Source: Rhodococcus rhodnii
Lineage (GTDB): Bacteria; Actinomycetota; Actinomycetes; Mycobacteriales; Pseudonocardiaceae
Direction: 5' to 3'
Length of the DNA: 64,000 nucleotides
NCBI GenBank assembly: GCA_000720375.1
Contig: JOAA01000004.1
Location: forward strand, 310,001 to 374,000
In this document: positions 52,068 through 60,940 of the stretch, one piece after another
How the letters are laid out: the number at the start of each line of letters is the position of its first letter
How positions within the stretch are numbered: the stretch's first letter is position 1
The notes under the pieces: model-generated
Databases searched by the model: none
What the model was told of the DNA's origin: nothing
Seen by the model: the letters and a program-made list of their open reading frames with translations, nothing else
Made by a program: the position numbers and the translations under genes

Positions 52068-54583
52068 GCCGTACCTCGCCGCACAGGCGCACGCCGCAGG
52101 CTCTCCCACGTCCGGGTGAGCAGTCCGAGGACCTTCTGCTCCGGCGGATGACCGCAGCCAAGCAGCCGGTTGCAGTGCATGTGCACGAAACTGCGGGCGA
52201 TCTCGGTCTTCGGCTTGCCCAGCTCGCCCCGGTCCGCCAGCCAGTCCAACCGGTCGCCGACCTCGCGCAGGACCGCACGGCGGCGCGCGAGAACCGGTTC
52301 GATCTCCGGGAACTCCCGGTTGCCCAACGCATGGCGCAGTTCGACCTGGCGGCTGCGGAACTCGTCCGCCGTCGCGCGCCGGTCGGCCACCCCGCGCCGG
52401 TAGTTGTCGAGTCGTTCGTCTTCGGTCAGCCCAAGCCCAAGCAGCAGATCGTCCACTGTGTACATCCCGAGCAGCGTCCGGTCGATGTCGTGGCGGCGCA
52501 GCAGATCGAGCACCGCTGAGCTGTCGGCCGCGAAGAGCAGCTCGGCGGCCTCGAGTGCCGCTGGTCCACCGTAACGTTCGAGCTCTTGGTCGTATGTGTC
52601 AAGAGCCACACGTGTGCAGTAGTCCCGCTCCACCAGTTCCGCCGACCACCGCAGCACCCGTGGGGCGAGCTCGTCGGTCAGCCACCGCGGGTCGCCGGTC
52701 CACCGGATCCGCAGATGCGGATCTGGGTCGACGTACCGCATGAAGAACCAGTTGCCTTCGCAGAAGTCCTTGACCGGGCCGGTAAGGAGATCGTTCTCGA
52801 ACGTCGGCAGGTGGTACAGCTTGGCGAACAGCCAGTCGCTGCCCGGCGGCCGCATCCGCCTGCCTGACGGGATTTGACGCGCGGGTTGCTGCTCAGGCTC
52901 GACTTCTTCGCGAACGAGCGGCACCACGAGCTCGCTGACGTAATGCCCGTCGCCGCCCGGCAGCCACGCCTGATCCGGCGCGGGCAGTGCCTCCTGCAAC
53001 ACGATCAAGCCCTTGTCCGGCAACTGCTTCAGCTGGTCAGGATCGGCCAGGTCCAGCAACAGCCGGTTGTCGGCGATGGAAAGTTCGTGATCACGAATCA
53101 GCGCCCTGGTCGCGACATTGCCCAACCGGCCCTTGCGGGGCAGGTAGTTCACCTCGGCCCAGACCCGGCCGGGACGTACGGCGGCCTCGGCGTCGGCCAC
53201 GGATCGCAACGCGGTCCGCGCCTGGTCACCGAGCAGGTCGCTGAACCGGCCGAGCACCCGGCCCGCTGCGGACGCGCCGAAGTTCGGGCCGACCATCATC
53301 TGGAAATCGCCCGCGTCGACCGCTTCCGGCGACGAGGCGAGCACGAACACCGAGAGGTCAAGGGAGGGCAATTCCGGTGCTGTCCGGTCGATCGCGAGAT
53401 CGTCGATGGTCTGCTCGTCCAGGTCGACGACCTGGCGGCGGTCTCTGATCGCGTCCAGTGCCAGGCGGGTGAGAATCCCGTCGCGCTCCGGGTTGCGGTC
53501 CTCGGCAGGCGGTTCCGGCAAGCCCAGCCCGGCCTCCCTGTCGAGCAGTTCGAGCAATGGCACTTCGCGGTCATGGCCGTATCGGCCGGTGAACTTGTCG
53601 CGGTAGGCCCGCATGGACGTCAGCCCTGCCGGGTATTTCGTCAGCTTCGACAGCAGCCCGGCCGCTTTGGCGGCCTCGTCACCCACAACGCGGCTGACCT
53701 GGTTTCCGGTCAACGGCAGGGTCGCGTCGGTCTGGAACAGGTCCTTCGACTCGTGCAGTGCTCGCGCACGGGCAAGCAGTTTGGGATATACGGCGACGCC
53801 CTGCTCGGCGTCCAGCTGGTCCCATTCCTTCAGCAGATCAAGCAAATCCGACAGGGCCGCCGTGTCATCCGCGGCTGCCGGAATGTCGGCGAGGCGATCG
53901 ACGACGTACCGCGCGGGTTCGGCGATCGTCAGCGGCGGGCGTAGGTCGGTGAGCAGGAGCGTCTGTTCCCATAGCTGCTCGGCGAGTCTCTCGACCTTGG
54001 CCTGCGGCGCTCCGGTCGACGCCATCAGGCGCGTGACCAAGTCTTTGTACGGCAGTGGGTTCCGCGCGAGCTCCAACGCTTCGCGGACCACCCCGGTGGC
54101 ACGGATGGATACCTGCCTGCCGGTTTCTTCACCACCGATGGGCGCGTGCTCGCTGAGGAATATCCGGCCGGAGTGTTCGAACGCCGCCGGATTGGCGAAC
54201 GTCCTCAGCCCGGCCCGGACCGCCGGCCTGCGCTCTACTGTGGACACGAAGTCCAGCAGCCAGCCCACGTCCGGCCGGGTCCGGATCACGGCCGGGTCGT
54301 CGCCGATCGCCAGATCGGTCCGCTCGCCCCAGCCCGCGAGGCCGACTCCGGCGAAGAGGCCGAAAGGCGTTGGCCGGGTGGACATCCGGATCAGGTAGCG
54401 CTGGAGCTTGCGGCGGGCCCGGTCGCTGGGCGGCTGCCGTTCGACGGCACGCCACAAGTCGCCGGCGCCGACGGCGAGTGCCCTGCGCACCCGGTGATCA
54501 AGTGAGGCTGGGGCGAGACAGCGCTCGATGGGCAGCAGAGGCGCCCGCACCATCAGCCAGTCCAGCGGCCGGTACCCGGTCAT
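52064..54583 (-). CDS. lanB: Class I lanthipeptide dehydratase LanB
   Basis: An 839-residue dehydratase that would glutamylate Ser/Thr of the precursors using glutamyl-tRNA and then eliminate glutamate. The N-terminal domain has STRPTPFGLFAGV with the conserved Arg-Thr pair. The C-terminal elimination domain has SDWLFAKLYHLP, FFMRYVDPDPHLRIR, YDQELERYGG and HMHCNRLLG, all matching NisB-type residues. Canonical LanB is about 1000 residues: the segment that usually includes PRVRYGR-type and LSPARW-type blocks is missing between about residues 510 and 530. It overlaps precursor lanA1 (TGATG), suggesting coupled translation. Confidence 0.93.
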   Translation of the reverse strand: MTGYRPLDWLMVRAPLLPIERCLAPASLDHRVRRALAVGAGDLWRAVERQPPSDRARRKLQRYLIRMSTRPTPFGLFAGVGLAGWGERTDLAIGDDPAVIRTRPDVGWLLDFVSTVERRPAVRAGLRTFANPAAFEHSGRIFLSEHAPIGGEETGRQVSIRATGVVREALELARNPLPYKDLVTRLMASTGAPQAKVERLAEQLWEQTLLLTDLRPPLTIAEPARYVVDRLADIPAAADDTAALSDLLDLLKEWDQLDAEQGVAVYPKLLARARALHESKDLFQTDATLPLTGNQVSRVVGDEAAKAAGLLSKLTKYPAGLTSMRAYRDKFTGRYGHDREVPLLELLDREAGLGLPEPPAEDRNPERDGILTRLALDAIRDRRQVVDLDEQTIDDLAIDRTAPELPSLDLSVFVLASSPEAVDAGDFQMMVGPNFGASAAGRVLGRFSDLLGDQARTALRSVADAEAAVRPGRVWAEVNYLPRKGRLGNVATRALIRDHELSIADNRLLLDLADPDQLKQLPDKGLIVLQEALPAPDQAWLPGGDGHYVSELVVPLVREEVEPEQQPARQIPSGRRMRPPGSDWLFAKLYHLPTFENDLLTGPVKDFCEGNWFFMRYVDPDPHLRIRWTGDPRWLTDELAPRVLRWSAELVERDYCTRVALDTYDQELERYGGPAALEAAELLFAADSSAVLDLLRRHDIDRTLLGMYTVDDLLLGLGLTEDERLDNYRRGVADRRATADEFRSRQVELRHALGNREFPEIEPVLARRRAVLREVGDRLDWLADRGELGKPKTEIARSFVHMHCNRLLGCGHPPEQKVLGLLTRTWESLRRAPVRRGTA

Positions 54584-54756
54584 CAGCAGTTTCTAGTCGT
54601 CGTCGTGGTGCACGTGGAACCGCAAGTGCCACAGTGCGATTCGGTCTCGCACGACTCGAAGTCCGACGTCTTGCCGACCATGGGCAAGGTCTGCGGCACG
54701 ACCGGCTCGCCGAACCTGATGTCGAGGTCGAACTCGTCGATCACTGGAGCGGACAT
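54583..54756 (-). CDS. Lanthipeptide precursor 1 (FxLD type)
   Basis: A 57-residue precursor not apparent to ordinary gene length filters. The leader holds IDEFDLDIRFGEPVV (FDLD box at residues 9-12). The core contains five cysteines (36, 42, 45, 49, 57) and many Ser/Thr, including a GTCGSTC block and five threonines (50-54). AAAAGGAG lies before the ATG. Its stop overlaps the lanB start. Probably yields a peptide with several lanthionine rings. It fits the FxLD family of actinobacterial class I precursors as I remember it. Confidence 0.85.
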   Translation of the reverse strand: MSAPVIDEFDLDIRFGEPVVPQTLPMVGKTSDFESCETESHCGTCGSTCTTTTTRNC

Positions 54757-54781
54757 GCTTCTCCTTTTCGTTTCAGGAGGT

Positions 54782-54934
54782 TCAGTGCCGGCTGGTGGTC
54801 GGGTCGCCAGGGGCGGAACCAGCGCAGAGGCACGAGTTCTTGGTCACCGGCGGCTTCACCGCCAGATCGGCGAACACGACAGGCTCACCGAGCCTGACAT
54901 CCAGATCGAAATCGTCGATCACGTGAGTGGACAT
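54782..54934 (-). CDS. Lanthipeptide precursor 2 (FxLD type)
   Basis: A 50-residue precursor with leader STHVIDDFDLDVRLGEPVV, almost the same as in precursor 1, and AAGGAG before the ATG. The core differs strongly: only two cysteines (35 and 37, in SCLC), Ser34 and Ser40, and a C-terminal PTTSRH. At most two thioether rings could form, and some Ser/Thr would remain dehydrated or unmodified. It sits 25 bases upstream of precursor 1. Confidence 0.82.
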   Translation of the reverse strand: MSTHVIDDFDLDVRLGEPVVFADLAVKPPVTKNSCLCAGSAPGDPTTSRH

Positions 54935-54985
54935 GGTTTCTCCTTACTGTTCAAGATAACTAGGGCCTAGTTGCCGGTAGGACGT

Positions 54986-55144
54986 CTAGAGGCAGCTGTA
55001 GCTGCGGTCGCAGCAAGGGCCGCCGCACGTCACCGCGTGCGAGTCCGGGCACTGCTCGGTGGTCGGCGGTGTGCCGCGCATGATTCCGAGTTCGACCGGC
55101 TCGCCGAGCCGCACGTCCAGGTCGAACTCATCCCGTACTGGCAT
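54986..55144 (-). CDS. Lanthipeptide precursor 3 (FxLD type)
   Basis: A 52-residue precursor: leader PVRDEFDLDVRLGEPVELG, and a core with five cysteines (32, 40, 44, 45, 51), including an adjacent Cys-Cys pair and a C-terminal SYSCL. The longer open frame (to 55426) is antisense-like noise inside lanC; AAAGGAG six bases before the ATG at 55144 fixes the start. It is the first precursor after lanC, 11 bases downstream. Confidence 0.85.
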   Translation of the reverse strand: MPVRDEFDLDVRLGEPVELGIMRGTPPTTEQCPDSHAVTCGGPCCDRSYSCL

Positions 55145-55155
55145 TGCATCTCCTT

Positions 55156-56349
55156 TCAGGACAACAACAACATCCGGTCCCACGCCGGTTCCTGGTCTGT
55201 GGTCGCGGCGAGCAGTGCGAGCGCCACTCCTGCCGCGCCATCGAGGAATTCCGGCCGGTCTTCGATGAACGTGCCGTCGTCGCCCAGGAATTCGTAGCCA
55301 TAGCGGCGTGCTGGGTCGTACATCGTCACGAGCTGCCGCGCGAGCGCGTCGGCGTCCACTTTGAACAGTCCGGTGGCACGGACGAACCGCAGTGTGATCA
55401 TCAACAGCCCTGCGACGCCGTGGCACAGGCCGGGCGAGTGGTCGATGTATCGTTCCTCGGCTGGGCGGCGGAACACCGCTGCCATGGTCTCCACGGCGAG
55501 TTTCCGGAAGCCGTCGTCATCCAGTGCTTCGCCTGCAAGCCATAGCGCGTTCGCGACGCCAGGACTGCCATAGCACCAAGCGTTTTGTGCTGGGAGACGT
55601 GGCGCGAGATCCAGCGGGAATCCCGCGGGCCAGTTCGGGCCCCACTCGTCGTCCGCGCGGTGCGCGGCCAGCCATGTGGCGACGCTGTCGATCGCATCGA
55701 GTTGGCCTGGAACAGAAACGTCCTTGGCCAACGACAACAGCGCAAGCGGCCCGGGAATGCCATGCGCCAGGCCGCAATTGAGCATGCCGTCAGGGAAAGC
55801 CCGGCCGGTGACACTCGCTTTTGACATCGTCTCCGCGGTCGCGTGCCAATTGGGCAGGCCGTCCTGCTCAGCACAGATTGCGACGAGCCCGGTCAGTACG
55901 GCCTCCAAAGCGGAGGCTGCGGATGGACGACACAGCAGGTAAGCACCGATACCAGTGAGACCCGAGACCACGTCGAACACGTGAAATGCCCGCCCACGCG
56001 GCCGTTCCAGCAACGCGCGTCCATCGGCCGCAGCACGGTCGACGACCCAACGGTCGACCTCGGCCAGCACCTGCTGATAACGCGTGCCGCCCCGCGACAG
56101 CCGCCACGCTGCCAGCCCCAAAGTGCCGATGCCGTTGTACAGCCGGGGACTGCGGTTGCCGGTCTGTTCGATCACCCGGATCGCGCCGGCGAGCTTGTCC
56201 TTCGCCGCGAGTGCCCAGCCGTGGCCGGGCTGGATCCGGTCCAGCTCGTCGAACAGCATCGCGATGCCACAGTTCGCGTCGACGTCATCCGCGGCGTCCC
56301 GCAGCCGGGTCGCCACCTGAATGGCGACCGACAGTGGATCACTCGGCAA
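55156..56349 (-). CDS. lanC: Lanthionine synthetase C (cyclase)
   Basis: A 397-residue LanC cyclase, an alpha/alpha barrel that joins Cys thiols to dehydro-residues. Zinc ligands are Cys259 (NAWCYGSPG) and Cys309-His310 (LCHGVAG); the catalytic-type His196 is in NCGLAHGIPG. No ATG is available at the expected start: a TTG at 56349 with GAGGGGG just upstream gives the best opening (PSDPLSVAIQVATRL). It is the first gene of the cluster. The region 56350-56440 before it contains only a terminator and a short possible promoter. Confidence 0.94.
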   Translation of the reverse strand: MPSDPLSVAIQVATRLRDAADDVDANCGIAMLFDELDRIQPGHGWALAAKDKLAGAIRVIEQTGNRSPRLYNGIGTLGLAAWRLSRGGTRYQQVLAEVDRWVVDRAAADGRALLERPRGRAFHVFDVVSGLTGIGAYLLCRPSAASALEAVLTGLVAICAEQDGLPNWHATAETMSKASVTGRAFPDGMLNCGLAHGIPGPLALLSLAKDVSVPGQLDAIDSVATWLAAHRADDEWGPNWPAGFPLDLAPRLPAQNAWCYGSPGVANALWLAGEALDDDGFRKLAVETMAAVFRRPAEERYIDHSPGLCHGVAGLLMITLRFVRATGLFKVDADALARQLVTMYDPARRYGYEFLGDDGTFIEDRPEFLDGAAGVALALLAATTDQEPAWDRMLLLS

Positions 56350-56422
56350 ACCGGCCCCCTCTCGACTAGAAGAGGGTGCCTCGAAATCGTGCCCGCCGAC
56401 CCCGGAGCTGTTCCCGGGTCAG

Positions 56423-56439
56423 CCGGGAAGCTTTCCCGG
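56423..56439 (-). terminator. Stem-loop between the sacsin-like gene and lanC
   Basis: CCGGGAA (56423-56429) and TTCCCGG (56433-56439) pair perfectly around loop GCT, one base after the stop of the sacsin-like gene. It would separate that transcript from the lanthipeptide operon on the same strand. Confidence 0.6.
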
Positions 56440-56440
56440 T

Positions 56441-59323
56441 CTACGCCAGGACAGTGCGCGGATCGGGGTCTTCCAGGATGGCGTGGATGACGTGCCGGTC
56501 GATCCAGTGGTCCGAGGCCCAGGCCAGCGCACGGGCCAGGCCGTCCGGCGTGTCCTCGCAGTGCACGCGGTTCTGGCGGTCGACCCACCAGTGCACGCGC
56601 TGGCCGTTGGCGGTCAGCTGGTCGTGCACGATCACGCCCTCGAGCGGCAGCTCGAAGCCCAGCAGCTCGGCGGCGACGACCACGGCACCCAACTCGGCCC
56701 ACGGGACGAGCTCGCCGCCGGTGACATCGCCCGCGGATTCCGAGGCCAACGGCAAGTCCAGAAGCTCTGCCAGAGGTTCGGCGGCGTCGTCATCGAGGGC
56801 GGCGACAACGCGGTTCGGCGGCAGCACCGCCAGCAGCCAAGGAGCGTCGAGGACAACGCAGTCCTCCGCATCGACGGCCTCGCCGGACAGCACCCGGACG
56901 CGTTCCGGGGCGTCGAGCAACGACACGTCGACGGAGCCGGCCAAAGCCGCGTGCGCGCGCAAGGAAACACCGTGCGCCACGGACCTGGCCGGGTCGCCGA
57001 GGCGTTCCAGCAGGTCCTCGGCGTCCGAGGCGTCCTTGATCTCCAGGTGGGTACGGACTCCGGCCGCAGCGGCGAGGTCATCGCCCAGCTCGATGGGCAG
57101 CGGGTCATACAGGCCCACGAGGTCGTGCGCGGAGGTTGTCCGCCAGAAGCGGGGTGCGCGGCCGTCGAGCAGCGCGTAACGGGAGATCCACCAGGCCGTG
57201 TAGCCGCCGGGTTCCCGCAACGCCTGCCATGTTGCGGGTTCGAGGGCGAGCAGGCGCAGCGCGTCGGGCCACTTGTCGTCGGCGACCAGGTCGAGGTCAC
57301 GGACGGCCACGACCCGCTTTGGCTCCTCGGTGCCGAACGACCACCATTCGTCCTCGTCCGCGAGGTCGTGTTCGGGGCCGATCGGTTCCTCGTCCACGAT
57401 CACCGCGAACCCGGTCAGCACCCCCACGGCCGACAGCACGTCCGCGGACCAGCGCTCGGCGAACTCGGGATCCAGCAGGCCCAACGGCGAATCCGGGTCG
57501 AGGACCTCGAGGAACCGTGAACCAGGCAGCGCCAGTTCGTCCGCGGCCCGCCAGTCGCCCTCAGAATCGGGTAACGCCAACGACTTCAGCCACGGCCGGC
57601 CACCGGCCTGGCCGACCAGACCCAGCACCGCGTGCGCCAGTCCGGACACCATCAGGCCCGCTGAGGCGTCAGCGACGCTCCGCTCGACGGCCTCCTGCAA
57701 AGCGTCCAGCAACTCGGCAGCACCCGCGTGCCGAGCGCCGAGGCGTTCCAGCAAGGGGTGGGCGGCGTCCGGGTGGACCAGGCGCAGTCCTGGAACATCC
57801 AAGTCGGACAAGAACTCCGGCTCGTCGGCGAGCAATGTGCCGCGCGGGCCGGGCAGCGTGCGGCCGTCCACCAGAGGCACGGGAAGGCCGCTGAGGTTGT
57901 CCCGGATTGTGCTGTCGTTCTCCGCGAACAGCGCGATGGCCGCGTAGACCTGGCGCCACCACGCGGGTTCCTGGTCGATGCCGGTCAGGGCCGCGACGAT
58001 CTCGGGAATTCGCAGCCGGGAGATCTCCAACGCTGCCAACGCATGTGCGTGCTCGGGAGCCGCGAGCTGCGCTGCCGCGAGATTCGGCACGACATCGGAG
58101 AGCAGATCAGCCAACGCTTCCGAAGGGATCTCAAGGACCTTCGCGACCGAGGGCTTCAGCGACTCCGTGACGCCGGGCAGCCATTCCTGCGTACGCAACT
58201 CGGCGATCAGCAGCTCACGCAGCCGAGCATCCACATCGGACCGCGGGAACCCGGGAACGGGCACGAGAGCGGTGCGGTGCATGGCAGGGATGCTGAAAAC
58301 CAATGCGGGATACAGCTTCGCGGCTTCTGACAAGACTTCCTGCACCGCCGGCGAGGACATCACGTGCCGACGGGACGCCTCGATCGGCAGGCTGGCGAGC
58401 AGCCGCGCGGGCAAGGAAAGCCGCTCGTCCGTCGGCGTCGGCGCGTGCAGCACGTCCTCGGTCAACGGTTGCGGCACACCGGCTTCGGTGACCGGGACGG
58501 CCCAGCAGACCATCCATTCGGTGCTGGTCTCGGTACCCAGACCGGCCGTGTCGGACAACTTCCCCGAAGCCCGACGCAGCATCCACCGGGTGGTGCCCTC
58601 CGGCCCGGTCAGCACGACCGTGTCGGCAGAGTCGGTGCTGGTCCAGACCGATCCGTCGACCTCGATCGACGCCAGGCCGGGTAACGCCAGCAGCAGGTCC
58701 GGTGCCTGCTCACGGAAGTTCGCCAGCAACGCCGCCTGGTCGACGTCCGGCCGCAGCGGAAGCCGCACCTCGGTGTCGAAGCCTTCCGGCACAACGGAAT
58801 CCGTCGGCCAGACCATCCGGAGCACGGGGACCTGACCGGACCGGGCGGCCACGTGGTCCTGGATCTCGGGGATCTCCCGGGTCCGCTGGGCGGAGAACCG
58901 GACCGACCCGGTGGTCGACACCACTTCGGGCTCGTCGGTCACCGACAGCACAGCGGAGAAACCGACGCCGAACTGGCCGACGGTGCCGAGGATGTCCCGC
59001 TTGGCCGAAGCGCGCAACGAAGCCAGTGCCGCGACGCCATCCGCGTCAAGCGGTGCGCCAGTGTTGGCCGCGCGCAATTCATTGTCCACAATGGACAAGC
59101 GGAGCCGTCCGCCGAAACCGGCCGCGTCGGCCGCGTTCTGGGCCAGTTCGACCAGCAGACGGTCGCGGTAGGCACCTAAGCGCAGGTCTTCTTCGGCGTT
59201 CGCGTCTTCCCGGAACCGCGTGGGCGAGGCACTCCAAGCTGCCAGCACCGCCTCGCGTAAGCGCTGCGTGCCGAAAGGGTCTGCGCTGATGCTCGACCCT
59301 GCAAGCAGGTCTTCGGCGCTCAC
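56441..59323 (-). CDS. Sacsin-like HSP90-type ATPase domain protein
   Basis: A 960-residue protein. The GHKL/Hsp90-type ATPase domain is at the N-terminus: LLVELAQNAADAAGFGG (N motif), LRAANTGAPLDADGVAAL (G1-like) and GQFGVGFSAVLSVTDEPEVVS (G2-like). The remaining 700 residues are acidic and mainly helical, without known motifs. I recognise it as the sacsin N-terminal ATP-binding-like family common in actinomycetes, next to DUF3027, as here. The GTG start overlaps the DUF3027 stop (GTGA). Chaperone-like role is inferred; no client is known. Confidence 0.85.
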   Translation of the reverse strand: MSAEDLLAGSSISADPFGTQRLREAVLAAWSASPTRFREDANAEEDLRLGAYRDRLLVELAQNAADAAGFGGRLRLSIVDNELRAANTGAPLDADGVAALASLRASAKRDILGTVGQFGVGFSAVLSVTDEPEVVSTTGSVRFSAQRTREIPEIQDHVAARSGQVPVLRMVWPTDSVVPEGFDTEVRLPLRPDVDQAALLANFREQAPDLLLALPGLASIEVDGSVWTSTDSADTVVLTGPEGTTRWMLRRASGKLSDTAGLGTETSTEWMVCWAVPVTEAGVPQPLTEDVLHAPTPTDERLSLPARLLASLPIEASRRHVMSSPAVQEVLSEAAKLYPALVFSIPAMHRTALVPVPGFPRSDVDARLRELLIAELRTQEWLPGVTESLKPSVAKVLEIPSEALADLLSDVVPNLAAAQLAAPEHAHALAALEISRLRIPEIVAALTGIDQEPAWWRQVYAAIALFAENDSTIRDNLSGLPVPLVDGRTLPGPRGTLLADEPEFLSDLDVPGLRLVHPDAAHPLLERLGARHAGAAELLDALQEAVERSVADASAGLMVSGLAHAVLGLVGQAGGRPWLKSLALPDSEGDWRAADELALPGSRFLEVLDPDSPLGLLDPEFAERWSADVLSAVGVLTGFAVIVDEEPIGPEHDLADEDEWWSFGTEEPKRVVAVRDLDLVADDKWPDALRLLALEPATWQALREPGGYTAWWISRYALLDGRAPRFWRTTSAHDLVGLYDPLPIELGDDLAAAAGVRTHLEIKDASDAEDLLERLGDPARSVAHGVSLRAHAALAGSVDVSLLDAPERVRVLSGEAVDAEDCVVLDAPWLLAVLPPNRVVAALDDDAAEPLAELLDLPLASESAGDVTGGELVPWAELGAVVVAAELLGFELPLEGVIVHDQLTANGQRVHWWVDRQNRVHCEDTPDGLARALAWASDHWIDRHVIHAILEDPDPRTVLA

Positions 59324-60069
59324 TCTGCCGGAGCCCGCTCGACATCAAGCAAGGAGTCGTCGTAGATCAAATCGGCCACGAGCACCGGCGAGCCCTGGTC
59401 GATCCGCAGCTCCGAATGGGCGCCGCAGCCGTACTGGACGTGCACCACGTGGCCGTCCGCCGGGGAGATCTCGTTGCCGCAGACGCCGAACGCGGCCCGC
59501 AAAGACCCGGCGACCTGCAGATAGAAGCCGCACGTGCCGCAGTGCTCCGGCGCGCTGCGAGCCATGTCGGAGCGGGGCCCGAACTCGCCGCCCTGCCAGC
59601 GCGACGCCGCGTCCAACCGGGCCGGGCGGGACATCACGCGCACGCGGCCAAGGCCGATCTCGCGCGCGACCTCCTCAACCGCCTCGTCGTCGGACTGGAC
59701 GTACGTGGGCACGAGCCGCGGGTCGTCCGGGGAGGTCGGCAGCAGGTCGCCGACGCCGAGGTCACCGGCCTGGACCCGCTGCTGCCACGGCACCCATGCG
59801 GGCGCCACGAGCGCGTCGGGGCCGGGCACGAGCACGACCTCGCTGATGGTCACCGTGGTGCCGGGGCCGGAATTGGCCACCGTCACGGCCCAGTGCCAAC
59901 CGCGGTAGCCGGGCTTGTCAGCCTCGAAGAGGTGCGTGACCGCAGCCTCGTCCTCCGGCTGCACACCCACGTGCGCGCCGACCTCGTCACCGGCTTCTTC
60001 ACGGGCGGCGGCGCGCGCTTGCTCCACCACTCCGGCGAGGGCTAGTTCTGGTACGGGCGTCGTGCTCAT
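59320..60069 (-). CDS. DUF3027 domain protein
   Basis: A 249-residue actinobacterial protein from ATG 60069. Blocks: VQPEDEAAVTHLFEADKPGYRGWHWAVTVA, then WVPWQQRVQAGDLGVGDLLP, and a C-terminal zinc-finger-like part with CGTCGFYLQVAG, FGVCGNEISPADG and YGCGAHSE (pairs of cysteines and a histidine). It is translationally coupled to the sacsin-like gene. The homologue near mycobacterial cspB is part of the same conserved neighbourhood, recalled from memory. Function unknown; a zinc site is likely. Confidence 0.88.
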   Translation of the reverse strand: MSTTPVPELALAGVVEQARAAAREEAGDEVGAHVGVQPEDEAAVTHLFEADKPGYRGWHWAVTVANSGPGTTVTISEVVLVPGPDALVAPAWVPWQQRVQAGDLGVGDLLPTSPDDPRLVPTYVQSDDEAVEEVAREIGLGRVRVMSRPARLDAASRWQGGEFGPRSDMARSAPEHCGTCGFYLQVAGSLRAAFGVCGNEISPADGHVVHVQYGCGAHSELRIDQGSPVLVADLIYDDSLLDVERAPAE

Positions 60070-60106
60070 CACGAAGATTGTGCACCACGTGTGTCACCCT
60101 TCCGGC

Positions 60107-60895
60107 GTGAAGGTGCTTCTTGTTGTCACGGCCTGCGTATTGCTTGCTTCATGTGGCACTGACAGCGGCACTGGGACCGCTCCAACTGGCCAGTCGCAAC
60201 CGGCGAAGTTGCGGGCCGAGGTCGTCGCGGTGCTGCCGCACGACCCGAAGGCGTTCACGCAGGGCCTCGAACTGGACGGCGACCGGCTTTACGAGGGCAC
60301 CGGGCTGGAAGGCGAGTCCAGCGTGCGCGAGGTCGACCCGCAGACCGCGCGGGTGGAGAAGAAGGTCGACCTCCCCTCGCCGATGTTCGGCGAGGGCGTG
60401 ACCGTTTCCGGGGCCACGATCTGGCAGCTGACCTGGAAGGACGGCGTCGCGATCCAGCGCGACAAGGAGACGCTCGCCGAGGTCAAGCGGGTGCCGTACA
60501 CCGGAGAAGGCTGGGGGCTGTGCCGAGACGGGCAGCGGCTGGTGATGAGCGACGGCACGGACAAACTGACCTTCCGCGATCCGGACACCTTCGACCCGAT
60601 CGGAGAGGTACGGGTCCGCTCGGGCAACGACCCGGTCACCCAGTTGAACGAGCTGGAGTGCACCCCGAACGGGGTTTACGCGAACGTGTGGCAGACCGAC
60701 ACGGTCGTGCGAATCGATCCGGCGACCGGAGCCGTCACCGCCGCCATTGACCTGGCCGGACTGCTGAGCCCGGCGGAACGCGCCGGCGCGGACGTGCTCA
60801 ATGGGATCGCGGCCGTCCCCGGAACGGACGAGTTCCTGGTCACGGGCAAGTTATGGCCGAAGATGTTCCGGGTGAAATTCGTCACGGCCTCGTAG
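60107..60895 (+). CDS. Glutaminyl-peptide cyclotransferase (plant/bacterial type), lipoprotein
   Basis: A 262-residue lipoprotein that forms N-terminal pyroglutamate. The GTG at 60107 gives KVLLVVTACVLLASC with lipobox LASC; a longer frame (from 59915) overlaps DUF3027 on the other strand and is rejected. The mature part is a five-bladed propeller of the PF05096 type: FTQGLELDGDRLYEGTGLEGES, FGEGVTVSGATIWQLTWKDG, EGWGLCRDGQRLVMSDGTDKL and ELECTPNGVYANVW. Acts outside the membrane. First of three co-directional genes. Confidence 0.9.
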   Translation: MKVLLVVTACVLLASCGTDSGTGTAPTGQSQPAKLRAEVVAVLPHDPKAFTQGLELDGDRLYEGTGLEGESSVREVDPQTARVEKKVDLPSPMFGEGVTVSGATIWQLTWKDGVAIQRDKETLAEVKRVPYTGEGWGLCRDGQRLVMSDGTDKLTFRDPDTFDPIGEVRVRSGNDPVTQLNELECTPNGVYANVWQTDTVVRIDPATGAVTAAIDLAGLLSPAERAGADVLNGIAAVPGTDEFLVTGKLWPKMFRVKFVTAS

Positions 60896-60940
60896 CCATC
60901 TCCCTGTGTGGGCCGAAGGGCTTTACGGCAGGATGGAAGG

